A stretch of DNA of 64,000 bases. Origin: Paraconiothyrium sp. Pb-2020 (Eukaryota > Ascomycota > Dothideomycetes > Pleosporales > Didymosphaeriaceae). The notes below the pieces were generated by a model. That model was not told where the DNA came from, made no database searches, and was given only the letters and a program-made list of their open reading frames with translations. A program made the translations under genes and the position numbers. This document shows, one piece after another, positions 34,239 to 43,997 of the stretch. The DNA is taken from NCBI GenBank assembly GCA_022419385.1, contig JAJUBI010000003.1:248001-312000 (forward strand), written 5' to 3'. Numbering within the stretch: position 1 is the first letter of the stretch; the number at the start of each line of letters is the position of its first letter.

Positions 34239-35767
34239 CTATGAGAAGCCCATCTTGGAGCCGATCCCCCTAAGACCAGCGCTGATGCCATCCCCAAACG
34301 ACGAGTCCTTGTACGCCGCCTCCTTCTGCCCTCCCTTGTCCTGCCGCACCTCGAAGCCCGCAGCAAGCATATTGAGCCGCGTCAGCCGCAAGCGCAGCGT
34401 ATGGTCGTATGACTCGGCCATTGCGAGTGCGTCGGCGTGGACATTGTACCGGGGGTTTGTGGGCGGGGAGATGAGCAGGCGGTCCACGAGGTCGATACGC
34501 GCGTCGAGCGTGCCGTTGTTGATCATGGTCTCGAGCTCGTCTTCTATGCTGCCGTACTCGCTCGTGAGCTGGAACTTTGACGCCATCTCGTCGAGCGTGA
34601 CACAGCTGAAGGGAATGAAGTATTGGACAATGCTCTTCCTGCGGATACGGCCGTAGATGTCGGATAGCACTTTGGAGAGGTAGACGTCGAGGAGGTAGTC
34701 GGTGCGGTAGTTTTCGAGGACCTCGAGACAGGCGGAGTACTTGGAGGCGCAGAAGAGGTTTATGGCGCGCCGGATGTGGGGCTCGAGCTCCAGGAAGTTG
34801 CGGAAGTCGTTGTTATCGAGGACGCGGTCTTTGAGCTGGCTGCGGTCCATTGAAGCAAGGGCACAGAGGCCGCCGTAGACGGCAATGTCGTTGCCTGTGA
34901 TGACCTCCCGCTGCCATGTTATTCCTGCGGCGGGTTCGGCAGTCAAGAAAGCGGGGGAGGTGTTGATGAAGGCTGTTGCGGCGTCGCGGAAGTTGAGGGC
35001 TCCCATGTGCGCCAGACCTGCACACGCCGACACGATGGGTTCTAGCTTGGCCTTCTCATCTCCCTTTACTTGTGTGGAATCGACTTTTGCGATGTGTGAT
35101 TGCACAGTCAGCCACGACTTCTGTGCTATGGTGACGAGGAGGAGGCGCAGTGTCATGTCTGCGAGGTGCTTCGGCGAGGTGCAGTGCTCGCGCATGCGCA
35201 TGTAGGCTTTGTGTGCCAGACTGTAGTCGCCAACTGCGTAGTAGAAGTGACCCATGTCTTCGTTGCCCATCTGGACGGTGTATTAGCTACCTGCGCCAGC
35301 GATCCATTCCCGAAGCACTGCTCACCCGTATGCTCTCCTTGATCATGTTGTTCTTGTAAGACTTCAACTCGTGCTCTAGCTTGTCCTTCTCGGCCTCGAC
35401 CTTCTTTGTCCTTTCCGTCGCCCATGTGGTGTCTGTCAACGCCGCTGGGTCATCGGGGGCAATTTGGGCGAACTCCTCAACTAAGTCAAGGTACAGCTTC
35501 ACGTTCTTGCCACGTTTTGCCTCTGCGATTGCGATTCGGTACGCGTCGACGGCGAGGTAGGTAGAGTGCGAGCCAATGTGGCGAAGGCGGTCGGCACGTG
35601 TAAAGCCGTCATAGTTGGATATGTACGATTCAAGGTCGAACTTCGGAGGATCTGCCAGCGTGAGCATGTGTCTGGGAAAGTATAAGCATGTAGCTACCTT
35701 TGGCAACGATTTGGCCTTCGGACTTCCGTTTCTGGAAGAAGGGCGTGTCTGCAGCGTCCTTTGCCAT
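34239..35767 (-). CDS. csnA: COP9 signalosome subunit 1 (CSN1)
   Basis: PCI-domain subunit of the COP9 signalosome, the nuclear complex that removes NEDD8 from cullins and in fungi controls development and secondary metabolism. Exons 35767-35698, 35651-35326 and 35270-34239 give 475 aa. Family landmarks seen in order: SYISNYDGFTRADRL, LKSYKNNMIKESIR, the hallmark M-G-N-E-D-M-G-H-F-Y, HCTSPKHLADM, VAVYGGLCALA-like AVYGGLCALAS, FLELEPHIRRAI, and the PCI winged-helix part QYFIPFSCVTLDEMASKF. KESIR followed by the HCTS-KH block favours CSN1 over the related proteasome subunit Rpn7. The introns are 46 and 55 nt. It is divergent from the DUF2828 gene. Confidence 0.9.
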
Positions 35768-36842
35768 GGCTGGTCGATTTATGCGGTTGGAGTGGAGAGC
35801 AAGCGGCGAGCAGCTTGAGCTCCGCGTTGGTGTTGATGCCTACCCACGTCCTATTACGTTAAGCGGGGGCTGACTAAGCGGGCCGACCTACGTCTAGAGA
35901 CGTTCACCTTATCACTGCCATGAATGTACATATCAATTGCGCCAGACAAGCTTCCTTCCGAGACAAGTATAGCTCTACAAAGACACGATACATCGAATTT
36001 GCATTCGATCCCACGGCTTCATGCCACCATTCAATGGGCTCTGATGCCTATCCATTACATCTTGACACATCGAGGGTTGACTCAGCACTTCCAACAGTCA
36101 CTCAACTTACATTTATTCCCCTCAAACGTCTCAATTGTCTATGACTTAGAACAAAGTTAAGATCTTCCGCTCGCAAACTGATCCTTCACTTGAGCCTGGC
36201 TTAGATAAGGGGCACGTGCGCAGTGATGCCTAACCAGGCCATGCGACCGCGCCGTGCTCGATGTCCCTACCTCGCGTGTGATTCATCAATTCATCTCATG
36301 GTTACCTTGTCGCATTCGCCCTTTTGATATGCGCCCTTTCTGACCCCACTGCACCCTCAGTCGCACCTCTGCTGCCTGCGTGCATCCGCCAGCATGCAAT
36401 CGACCCTAGTTGGCTGGTGGCTGCGTGTCAAAGGACGCGCCGTACCAATGTAAGTGGTTTCTACGGTTCTTAGATTGAGGGGATGGGGGGGAGATGGAAT
36501 GCTTACAACGGTCTGGTTTCATTTCAATACTAAAGCAGCTCGTGTCGGATCGCACAACAAAACTACAAGCATATGCCCGCCCTCTACTCCCCATTTGTAC
36601 ATATGTACTTTACTATAACGGAATTGGCGAGATCATTCCCCAATTCGAGTTACGCTAGCTAACTCACAATCACTAGAAATACAAGTGTGATCTCCAGGCA
36701 ACGACTGCATCGTCGACAAACACGTGACTGGTCGCATGTTCCCCCGAAGACTTATATAGCAGCTCCATCGCTTTCTCCTGCCTATAGACTTAAACCAAAT
36801 AAAACACCAACAGCAGCCACGAACATTGCGCCTATTGCAAAG
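35768..36842. promoter_or_regulatory. Divergent promoter between CSN1 and DUF2828 genes
   Basis: About 1.07 kb. Toward the right gene it contains an E-box-like CACGTGAC at 36721 and a good TATA box (TATATAG) at about 36753, some 85 bp before the ATG at 36843. That spacing supports 36843, not the in-frame ATG at 36687, as the start. Confidence 0.55.
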
Positions 36843-39341
36843 ATGACAACTGACGCAAACCAAAGCGAAGCAGCACGTTCTGGCACATCCACAACTGTGT
36901 CGAATGTAGCGGCCGAAATGCAGACGGATGGTGGACCTGAACATGGATATACGCCTCCTGCAAAGCCTTCTATCTTGGACTCATCGTTTCCGGTTCTTCT
37001 TCCCTACGATGATGCTCTGTTCATGGAACAAGGCGACTTCGATGCATTAGTGAAGGAATTGGTTGGCCGTAGAGAAGCTTCACCCTTGAAAAGACCTGCT
37101 GAAGTTGAGACCGGACAAGAACCAGCAAAGAAGGCGGCATTTATCGAAGGTCTTGAGCAACACGCCGCACACGCTCGAACCGCGCAAGACCTCAAGGCAG
37201 AGAACAAGACCCTGACGGCGAACGGGGACGTTGCGTATATTTCGTCCCAGAACCCGCTAGTAGACTTGTTCTACGACTTGGGCCAGAATACGCCTTCGGT
37301 TCACCTTGATAGCTTGCTGGACACTGCCTGGAGCGACGATCCTCTGGCAACGCTGAAAATAGTGTTCAATGCTCGTAGCATCCACCTAGGCAAAAGCAAC
37401 AAGATCGCTGCATACAAAGCACTTGGATGGCTAGCTACAAACCACCCTCATACCTTGCTCACGAACCTAGTATGGCTGGTCCGTCCCGTAATCGAGAAGA
37501 AAGTACCAGGCGCCAACGTCGAGAAAGAAGTCAAGAAACCAGATGAAGACAATCGAGACGGGCCTGGCCTAGTTATACTCGGTGGTCCGAACCAGGACGT
37601 CAAAAATGAATCTGAGGATTTTGATATAATCGACGCCGAGGAGGCTGCTCCAACAAACGAAACAGTGGCTAAAGTGGAGACAGCGCCCGGCTGTACGAAC
37701 GACACCGAAGCCCAGGACCTTATCAAAGCCCATGACGTTCGTTTTGGTGTTTCACACGGCTACTACAAGGACCTGCTCAGCATGCTTGTTCTCGCTGCGA
37801 ACGATCAGCTGACCGTAGCCGGAGATCCTTCCGCCTTGCTCACGCAAAAACAAGACAGATCCAAAGGTTGGAGGAAGAGGACGCAGTGGGATGCTGCGGA
37901 AGCAAAAGCCAACCGTCGAATCTGGAGGAAGGAACAGCATGAGCGTGTGACAGAGAAGCTGAAAACAGAGCCGTTCTATCGCGCCCTTCATCTGACCGTG
38001 GCGCGTATATTTGCCCAGCAGCTGCAGGAAGATCGCAAGCTTCTGGACTCAGATGACAAGTCGCAGTTGAAAAATCTATCGCTTGCTGCCAAGTGGGCAC
38101 CCAGCTTCGGCGAGTTCCATGATAAGCACACCTTTATCTTGAGCTCCATAGCTGAATTACTCGCCCCAAGAATGACGGACTTTGACTCCAAGGGTAGCGA
38201 CAGTGCGAGAGAAACTTACCTTCGCCATGCTCGGGAGCACTTCCGAAGGCAGTACAGCTCGCCGCTCCGCAAAGCATTAGCCGTAGTAGAGAGAGACATT
38301 GCAGCCCAGACATTTTCAAACATCAAGTACGACCGCGTTCCTTCCCTGGCAATGGAACGCTACAGTGGACTATTCACGAAGAAAGACCAGGATCATTTCT
38401 TCGAATATATCAAGAAAGTTGCAACGGGGAAGGCAAAGATTTCCGGGGCCACGCTGCTCCCTTCCAAGCTTGTCGCAAAAGCCAGGACCATGTTCTTACA
38501 TCACGACCCCACTACTAGTGTGGCGGCCATCAAGGCCAACGCTGAAGCAGAGGTAGCCCGCGAAGTCATCAATGGGCAGTGGAGGACGCTCGTCCAACGC
38601 GTCAAAGACTCTGGTACCCTCTCATCCTCCATCGCAGTCTGCGATGTGAGCGGCAGCATGTCGTACCCCCCGCTCGACGACAAGACCACGCCCCTGGACT
38701 CTGCCATCGGCCTCTCCCTCCTCGTCTCTGAAGTCACCTCCCCACCCTTCGGCGGCGGCTTCATCACCTTTTCCGAGACCCCAGCATATGTTTCCGTGGG
38801 CGGTCCCAGAGATACCCGCAGCCTCGTTGACAAAGTCCGTCATATGGTGAAATCAAACTGGAGCATGAACACCAATTTCGTCGCCGTCTTCGAGAACGTT
38901 ATTCTCCCCATGGCTATCAGGAACAACCTCACACAGGAGGATATGGTGAAGCAGGTTTTTGTCTTCTCGGACATGCAGTTCGACGCCGCCCAGAGCGACT
39001 CAGAGCGCTGGACCACGAGCTATGAATACATCAAAAAGCGATACGCCGAAGCAGGCTACGAGATGCCAAAGCTGGTCTTTTGGAATCTGGCTGAGCGGAG
39101 CTCGGTGAAGCCTGTGACGATGGAGGATAAGAATACGGCCCTGGTGTCGGGGTATTCGCAGGGGATGCTGAAGGTGTTTTTGGAAGGAGGGGATTTTGAG
39201 GACGAGGTGGAAGTTGTGGACGAAGACAGGGATGAGGATGGCGTGGTAGAGGTCAAGACGAAGAAGAAAGAGGATCAGCTGGCGTTGGTTAGGAAGGCGA
39301 TCAGTCACCCTTCATATGGCATGTTGAAGGTTGTGGACTAG
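36843..39341 (+). CDS. DUF2828 protein with C-terminal von Willebrand A-like domain
   Basis: Single-exon ORF of 832 aa. The conserved region begins at NPLVDLFYDLG and continues through the long helical DUF2828 core (ATLKIVFNARSIHLGKSNK, YKALGWLA, RDLLSML-like KDLLSMLVLAANDQL). It ends in a vWA-like fold with a complete MIDAS motif DVSGSM starting at Asp601, and F-V-F-S-D-M-Q-F-D for a second metal loop. DUF2828 proteins are widespread in fungi, plants and some viruses and resemble the TROVE/Ro60 vWA module; molecular function is unknown. An N-terminal extension of about 100 aa and an acidic insert (EDNRDGPG region) are variable. The start is set by the TATA box upstream. Confidence 0.85.
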   Translation: MTTDANQSEAARSGTSTTVSNVAAEMQTDGGPEHGYTPPAKPSILDSSFPVLLPYDDALFMEQGDFDALVKELVGRREASPLKRPAEVETGQEPAKKAAFIEGLEQHAAHARTAQDLKAENKTLTANGDVAYISSQNPLVDLFYDLGQNTPSVHLDSLLDTAWSDDPLATLKIVFNARSIHLGKSNKIAAYKALGWLATNHPHTLLTNLVWLVRPVIEKKVPGANVEKEVKKPDEDNRDGPGLVILGGPNQDVKNESEDFDIIDAEEAAPTNETVAKVETAPGCTNDTEAQDLIKAHDVRFGVSHGYYKDLLSMLVLAANDQLTVAGDPSALLTQKQDRSKGWRKRTQWDAAEAKANRRIWRKEQHERVTEKLKTEPFYRALHLTVARIFAQQLQEDRKLLDSDDKSQLKNLSLAAKWAPSFGEFHDKHTFILSSIAELLAPRMTDFDSKGSDSARETYLRHAREHFRRQYSSPLRKALAVVERDIAAQTFSNIKYDRVPSLAMERYSGLFTKKDQDHFFEYIKKVATGKAKISGATLLPSKLVAKARTMFLHHDPTTSVAAIKANAEAEVAREVINGQWRTLVQRVKDSGTLSSSIAVCDVSGSMSYPPLDDKTTPLDSAIGLSLLVSEVTSPPFGGGFITFSETPAYVSVGGPRDTRSLVDKVRHMVKSNWSMNTNFVAVFENVILPMAIRNNLTQEDMVKQVFVFSDMQFDAAQSDSERWTTSYEYIKKRYAEAGYEMPKLVFWNLAERSSVKPVTMEDKNTALVSGYSQGMLKVFLEGGDFEDEVEVVDEDRDEDGVVEVKTKKKEDQLALVRKAISHPSYGMLKVVD

Positions 39342-39637
39342 GGGATATGGTGAGTTTGACGATACACGAGGAACATAAGATACCCCACTCATGGCTCTTC
39401 ACTCTATGTGACTCTGCGGTTGAATGTACAGTCACTCATAAAAACATCTCACCTCTTTCCATGCGTCGTACCTCGCCTCCCCTTTAACTCCCCTCACTGC
39501 ACTCACTTTATTATCATTCTTGATATAATACTACCTTTATTTATATACACCCTTAAAGTTTATCTAGATTATTAATTAATATAATTTAGTCCTTATTGTT
39601 CCTTCCACGTTTAATAATACGGCAAAAGCTGTAATAG
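39342..39637. other. AT-rich tract at the retroelement border
   Basis: Very AT-rich from 39510 to 39600 (ATTAATTAATATAAT), unlike its neighbours. It fits a decayed, RIP-affected flank of the adjoining LTR. No gene. Confidence 0.45.
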
Positions 39638-39991
39638 TGTTACGGCTGCTACGCCGCAACGGAATTACGGGAACCAACGCGATGACGGCAGCGACCAGTC
39701 GGATTACGAGGACGAGTATTACGATTACGGGTCGGATGCTGAGCACAATATGGACACGTGATTAGGGTCACGTAATTGGATCTGTGGATCTGTGAGTGCC
39801 AAGGATACAGAGCCACAGAGCCAGGATCTGTGGATCTGTATGGATCTGCAGACAGAGCCTACAGAGCCTGGGCTAGATAGCAGTATATAGGGATGACGGA
39901 TTACCACTGGTAATCCCTCATCGTCAATCCACGATACAGTTTACTGCATCCAGTTTCCTCACGGAAGATTACCCTTGAGTCTTTGGCAACA
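39638..39991 (+). mobile_element. Long terminal repeat of a Copia-like retroelement
   Basis: A 354-bp block begins TGTTACGGCTG and ends TTTGGCAACA, the TG...CA ends of an LTR. Inside are short direct repeats GGATCTGT (five times) and ACAGAGCC (about four). The flanking 5 bp (AATAG and CATTC) do not match, so it is not a clean solo LTR; the internal remnant to its right suggests a 5' LTR. The partner LTR is not in the window. Confidence 0.5.
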
Positions 39992-40534
39992 CATTCTCAT
40001 CGTAGTGATTGATTGACGTTCACACGCACGTGACTTATACAGCCCTGCACGCTACTCATCTCTCAACAGAACCCCAACTGGGCCGCGGCTTGCCACAGTG
40101 TCAAGAAGGCCCCGTTACAAATAGGGAACACGCTAGGTAGCACTCAAGCTATGTCTAGTTATTAGAAATCTGTAAGGGGCTATGAGCTCGTAGAGCTAGG
40201 TAGTGCCAGAAGATTACGTTATGAATTCGATAGAGAAGTCTAGTACTTCAGAAACGAGCTTAAGTAGCTTAAGATCTAGCTTAGTCACCTCTATGCCGAA
40301 CCCCTAGGGTTCGGGGTGAACTCCCGGAGTTCAGAATGGGCTCCCAGAATTCGGTTGTAATGGCTTAAGGACGAGTTTATCTAACCGAGTACCTTCATAG
40401 GCCCAGACTCTTACAAAATCTGCCTATTTCTCTAGTGACGAGCTGGGTAATAGCCTTAGCAGAGACTGATTTCCGTACTATTACCCCCAGACTAATTACC
40501 TTAGCCTGGGCCCACGCATAATAAGACTGGATTA
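39992..40534 (+). pseudogene. RIP-decayed gag-like remnant
   Basis: Rightward of the LTR, one frame starting at the ATG at 40151 reads as degraded protein (RGYELVELGSARRLRYEFD, LSHLYAEPLGFGVNS) interrupted by four TAG and two TAA codons. The stops are TAG/TAA, never TGA, exactly what C-to-T change at CpA turns CAG and CAA into. The tract is rich in TA dinucleotides. Assignment to gag rests on its place after the LTR and is an inference. Confidence 0.5.
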
Positions 40535-40701
40535 GAGTTCCAGTAGACATACTAGTGCACTGAGTATTAGCCAATCACCCCAGCTTGGCTTCGCCTTCTG
40601 AACTGCTCTGGCCCGGAATCGAACCGCAACAGCTAGGGCTGCGAGAGCGGGAAACACACAGCTGCACACTGCCGCAGCGACCGAGTACGAGGAATACATC
40701 T
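40535..40701 (-). pseudogene. Severed 5' end of a rhodopsin-domain (PTH11-like) gene
   Basis: From an ATG at 40701 the minus strand encodes MYSSYSVAAAV, a first hydrophobic helix, then VAVRFRARAVQKAK and WGDWLILSAL. This is the hallmark TM1 - RFxAR - (D/G)DWL pattern of fungal rhodopsin-domain/PTH11-type membrane proteins. The frame ends after about 55 codons, at a GTATGT that may be the first-intron donor. What should follow is retroelement-like sequence, so only the first exon seems to remain. Confidence 0.55.
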
Positions 40702-40735
40702 TATGGCCTAGCGCAGATACAAGATGGAAAAAAAA

Positions 40736-41269
40736 AAACAAATCGGCACGCAAAAGAAAACGAGTGGGTTGGGCTGTGGAGTATAGGGTAGTCTCAACAT
40801 CGGCCGAGTTATAGAAAGTGTAGCTCTGCTCCTGGGTTCACATGATGGGGCGACTACGCCGCTTCGGACTTGAAAGGGAGCCAATACATACAGATGGGTG
40901 ACACGTCGGGATGCTACATATTGGGAGGACTAAATGTTAGTAGAGGGAATGAGACCGCGAATTCTGATTGACTGAAATGCTAGTCTTCTCGATATGTAGC
41001 ATCCCTTCAGGCATTCGACAAGGTAATCTATTTGAGACGCGCAGTACACAGCGTACCAATGGGTGGCAAGTGGAGTGTAGTACAGATTACGCCCTACAAA
41101 GCTGATTGACACGGAAGCCGCCTGCACCAACCATGCCGTTAGCCTGCACCGCAACGTAGGGAGGTGGCAGAGATGCAGGGATGGGGAAAGAGTAATAAAT
41201 GACATGATAAAATACAGTCACGAATGACGTGATGAGCATTCCCTGCCCACAACCTTATCGGGTTACGGC
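40736..41269. other. Intergenic DNA
   Basis: Nothing supportable between the rhodopsin fragment and the P450 relic; a poly-A run of nine bases lies at about 40729. Confidence 0.35.
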
Positions 41270-42900
41270 CTATGGAATAGCTGGTCTGACCGAGATCAGA
41301 CACCCATTGGCGTTCTTCGCCGTCAGAGCTACTTGACCTTGCCAAGGCCTGTCATCTTCGCTTTTGATCTCTTCAAACTCTTGCAGCATGCGTACCACGA
41401 TATACGATGTTTCCATTGTGGCTTTCTGTTGTCCAAGACACTGCCGCAAACCTGTGCCAAATGGCATGAATTCGAAAGTCGACGGTTTTGATTTGCCGTC
41501 CCAGCGTTCAGGGCGGAAATCAAGCGCATCTGCTCCCCAGATTGTCTTGTCACGATGTAGCGTCGCAAAGCACGTGTCGAAAAGTGTGCCGGCTGTTGCA
41601 AGTACCGGTGATGTGCCGTCGTGGCCACCTCCGGTCGGTAGAATAGTGTCTCTCAATGCTACGCGGTTGTTCTGAGGAAACACTGGGTACAGGCGTAGAG
41701 CTGAATCCCTGGTTAGTCTCTCAGTTGATCAGACGATTGGGTTCATATAGCAAACTCACTTTCTAGTATAACGTTCTGCAAGTATTTCATGCGACCCAGC
41801 TTGTCGAAATCGAGTGGTGCGTGCTCAACATCAAGTACCTCGGCACGTAGCTTCGTAAATATAGAAGGGTGGTTAGATAGGACGTGAAATACGGTGCTGA
41901 TAAGTGCAGCTGTCGTCTCGGAGGCCGCCATCATTGCCTGTATAATCTGATCTCTCAGCACAACTCAATTGTCCGTTTGCCTAGCCATGTTAAAGAGGAG
42001 TGTGCGCTGCTTGTTGCGATCCTCGGGGGTTTGAAGAGCAAGAGACTCCCTCCGATATTGAAGAGCACGCTCCACATATACGTCGGCGAAATCGTGTGTT
42101 TTACTACACGCTTTTAGCCACCTTTTCTTGGGCAACAGGACCTTCAGCGGGCCAAGAGCGATGCGCATCCCGCAACCATTGAAGCCCTCCTGAAACGCAT
42201 CGAGAAACCCTTTGGCATGTTCCGGGGGCGATCCCGAAAGCATGCTAATAGCCTCGCCGAACAGAAAAAGTGTGTTCATGTCAAGATACTTCATGCCACA
42301 TGTCAGAGCCGTACAGTATCCTAGGTTGAGAAAGGGTCTTACTAGCTTGAAGATGCACGGCTGGAGATCGAACTTGGACCCGTCCTTCGGGATTTGTTCC
42401 AACATCATCTGCAGGTGCTCTTCTAGAGGGGCAAAGTCAGAGATGATGGACTTGTGAAAGCCAGGCTTCAGAAGGTCGTGTGAGAACTTCCACGCGGGTC
42501 CGTCTGTTGTGATGAATCCAGTGCCACAGAACGGCTGCATATTGTGGAGCCGCAACGGCTGGATGCCCCAGTCGCTGGCGCTCTTGGAAAAAACTGCTCG
42601 TAGGTTGTCTGGGTGGACCGAGTAGATTGCACGCGAGCCGAAGTTTAGAGCCTCGAAAGTGTGGCCATAAGTATCGTATCGTTGCTGATGCTCGATCAAA
42701 AAGCGATTTTTAGTGATAGCATCACCCGTTTGCATGAAAATATCCAGACCAAAGACGGGGTCATAGTGTTTGTAGCGTCGCGCAGGCTTGCAGCCGTGTC
42801 TGCTGGCTTTGAGACGGAGGCTATAGGCTAGGAATACACGATATGAAACGAACAGGGCAACAAACGTCACCAGTAATGCCAATAGTGAAAAGACTGCCAT
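41270..42900 (-). pseudogene. CYP52-like cytochrome P450 with in-frame TGA
   Basis: Two exons (42900-41760, 41700-41270; 59-nt intron) encode a complete P450 frame of 523 codons, but codon 312 is TGA (41967-41965). The ORF is clean before and after it: N-terminal membrane anchor, WKFSHDLLKPGFHKS, then after the stop LRDQIIQAMMAASETTAALIS (I-helix), ETLRLYPVFPQNNRVA (ExxR), RPERW and FGTGLRQCLG. These features are of CYP52-type fatty acid/alkane hydroxylases. No intron that removes the TGA was found. Either a recent nonsense mutation or a sequence error; the rest is so intact that loss must be recent. Confidence 0.75.
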
Positions 42901-43160
42901 TGTGACTGTGTGAAAGCCGCGAGGATCAGTGAAAGAGACTGAAGCGACCGCGCCACTTTCTCTACCTATCTACTTCTGGAGCTGGGGGTTACACATAACA
43001 AAACCCCACCGATACCGTCAGCACTACTGGAGTGGTACATTTGTAAGCAAGTTACAAAACCAAAAAACAACAACACCAGCAGCACCGACTAATGAGGTGG
43101 AGATGATACAGGTCACGTAAGCGGTTAAACAAAGTCACTGTTATCGCAAGTACATGTTGA
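42901..43160. other. Spacer between P450 and HET relics
   Basis: No coding signal. The N-terminal half of the HET domain that should precede 43161 is absent here. Confidence 0.4.
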
Positions 43161-43997
43161 GTTTGTATCAACAAGATAAGTAGCACTGAACTAACTGAAG
43201 CTATCAACTCGATGTTCCGATGGTACGAAGAGGCCAAGGTCTGTTTCGCTTATCTCACCGTTGACCCGTCAGCCAATGATGAGGCTAGCGTCAAGCTGTT
43301 CTTTGCGAGCTCTCGGTGGTTCACAGGTGGATGGACTCTTCAGGAGCTCTTGGCACCACGGCGTCTCGAATTCTTCATGGTGGACTGGACGCGGCTCGAA
43401 AATTGAGTAGCGGCTCAAATCAGCAGAATCACTCGCATCAATGATGTATACCTCATGGCATGGATCGATGCCACCAGTCCTCGGTTTCAAGTGCTCTGTC
43501 GCGCCAGTGAATCCGAAAGGATGAGCTGGGCTGCAGGGCGAAAAACGACCAGAGAAGAAGATCAGGCTTACTGCTTATTGGAAATTTTTAAGGTCAACAT
43601 GCCGTTCATTTACGGAGAGGGAATGAAAACCTTCCTCAGACTTCAGCAGCAAATCATACGACGCTCCTTCGACCCAACCTTGCTTGCCTGGAACGCCCCG
43701 TCCGAGGTTGGACCTCTTCAGCTCGAACGCTCAAAACCATATTCATCATGGCGAGCCTCATCGAGACCTACTGGTCCGCCGTTGGCAGCCTTAGCCCTTA
43801 CCCCTGAATACTTCACGAATTGTGAGAACTACGTCTCTCACAATCTTTGCTTCAAGTGGTCATCTACAAACGAGGGAATAATCGTCAACCTTCCAGTATC
43901 TGAAGACTATTTTCCCTACATGGTTCTTCCGTATGCCTTGCGGCATGATCCATGCATGCTGCTCGCCCGACCACTGGATCGTCAACGAAACGGTTAG
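43161..43997 (+). pseudogene. HET-domain heterokaryon incompatibility pseudogene
   Basis: The C-terminal half of a HET domain is readable in one frame: VCINK, EAINSMFRWYEEAKVCFAYL, SRWFTGGWTLQELLAP, then after a TGA at 43404 RMSWAAGRKTTREEDQAYCLL, VNMPFIYGEG and FLRLQQQIIRRSFDPTLLAW. The stop at 43404 is in frame with both parts, and another TGA sits at 43158. The N-terminal 100 or so residues of the domain are missing. HET proteins trigger cell death on non-self fusion and are often decayed copies. A trailing ORF at 44193-44585 may be a further remnant. Confidence 0.75.

Noticed and set aside
34239..35767. Proteasome lid subunit Rpn7
   Set aside because: Related PCI protein, but the KESIR, HCTSPKH and AVYGGLCALAS blocks fit CSN1 better.
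40310..40360. Hairpins GAACCCCTAGGGTTC and GAACTCCCGGAGTTC as a terminator or regulatory RNA
   Set aside because: They fall inside the decayed retroelement frame and are more simply explained as former coding sequence.
40595..40640. A tRNA T-arm-like string (GGTTCGATTCC on the minus strand)
   Set aside because: No cloverleaf can be folded around it and it lies inside the rhodopsin-domain exon, where it encodes AVRFRA.
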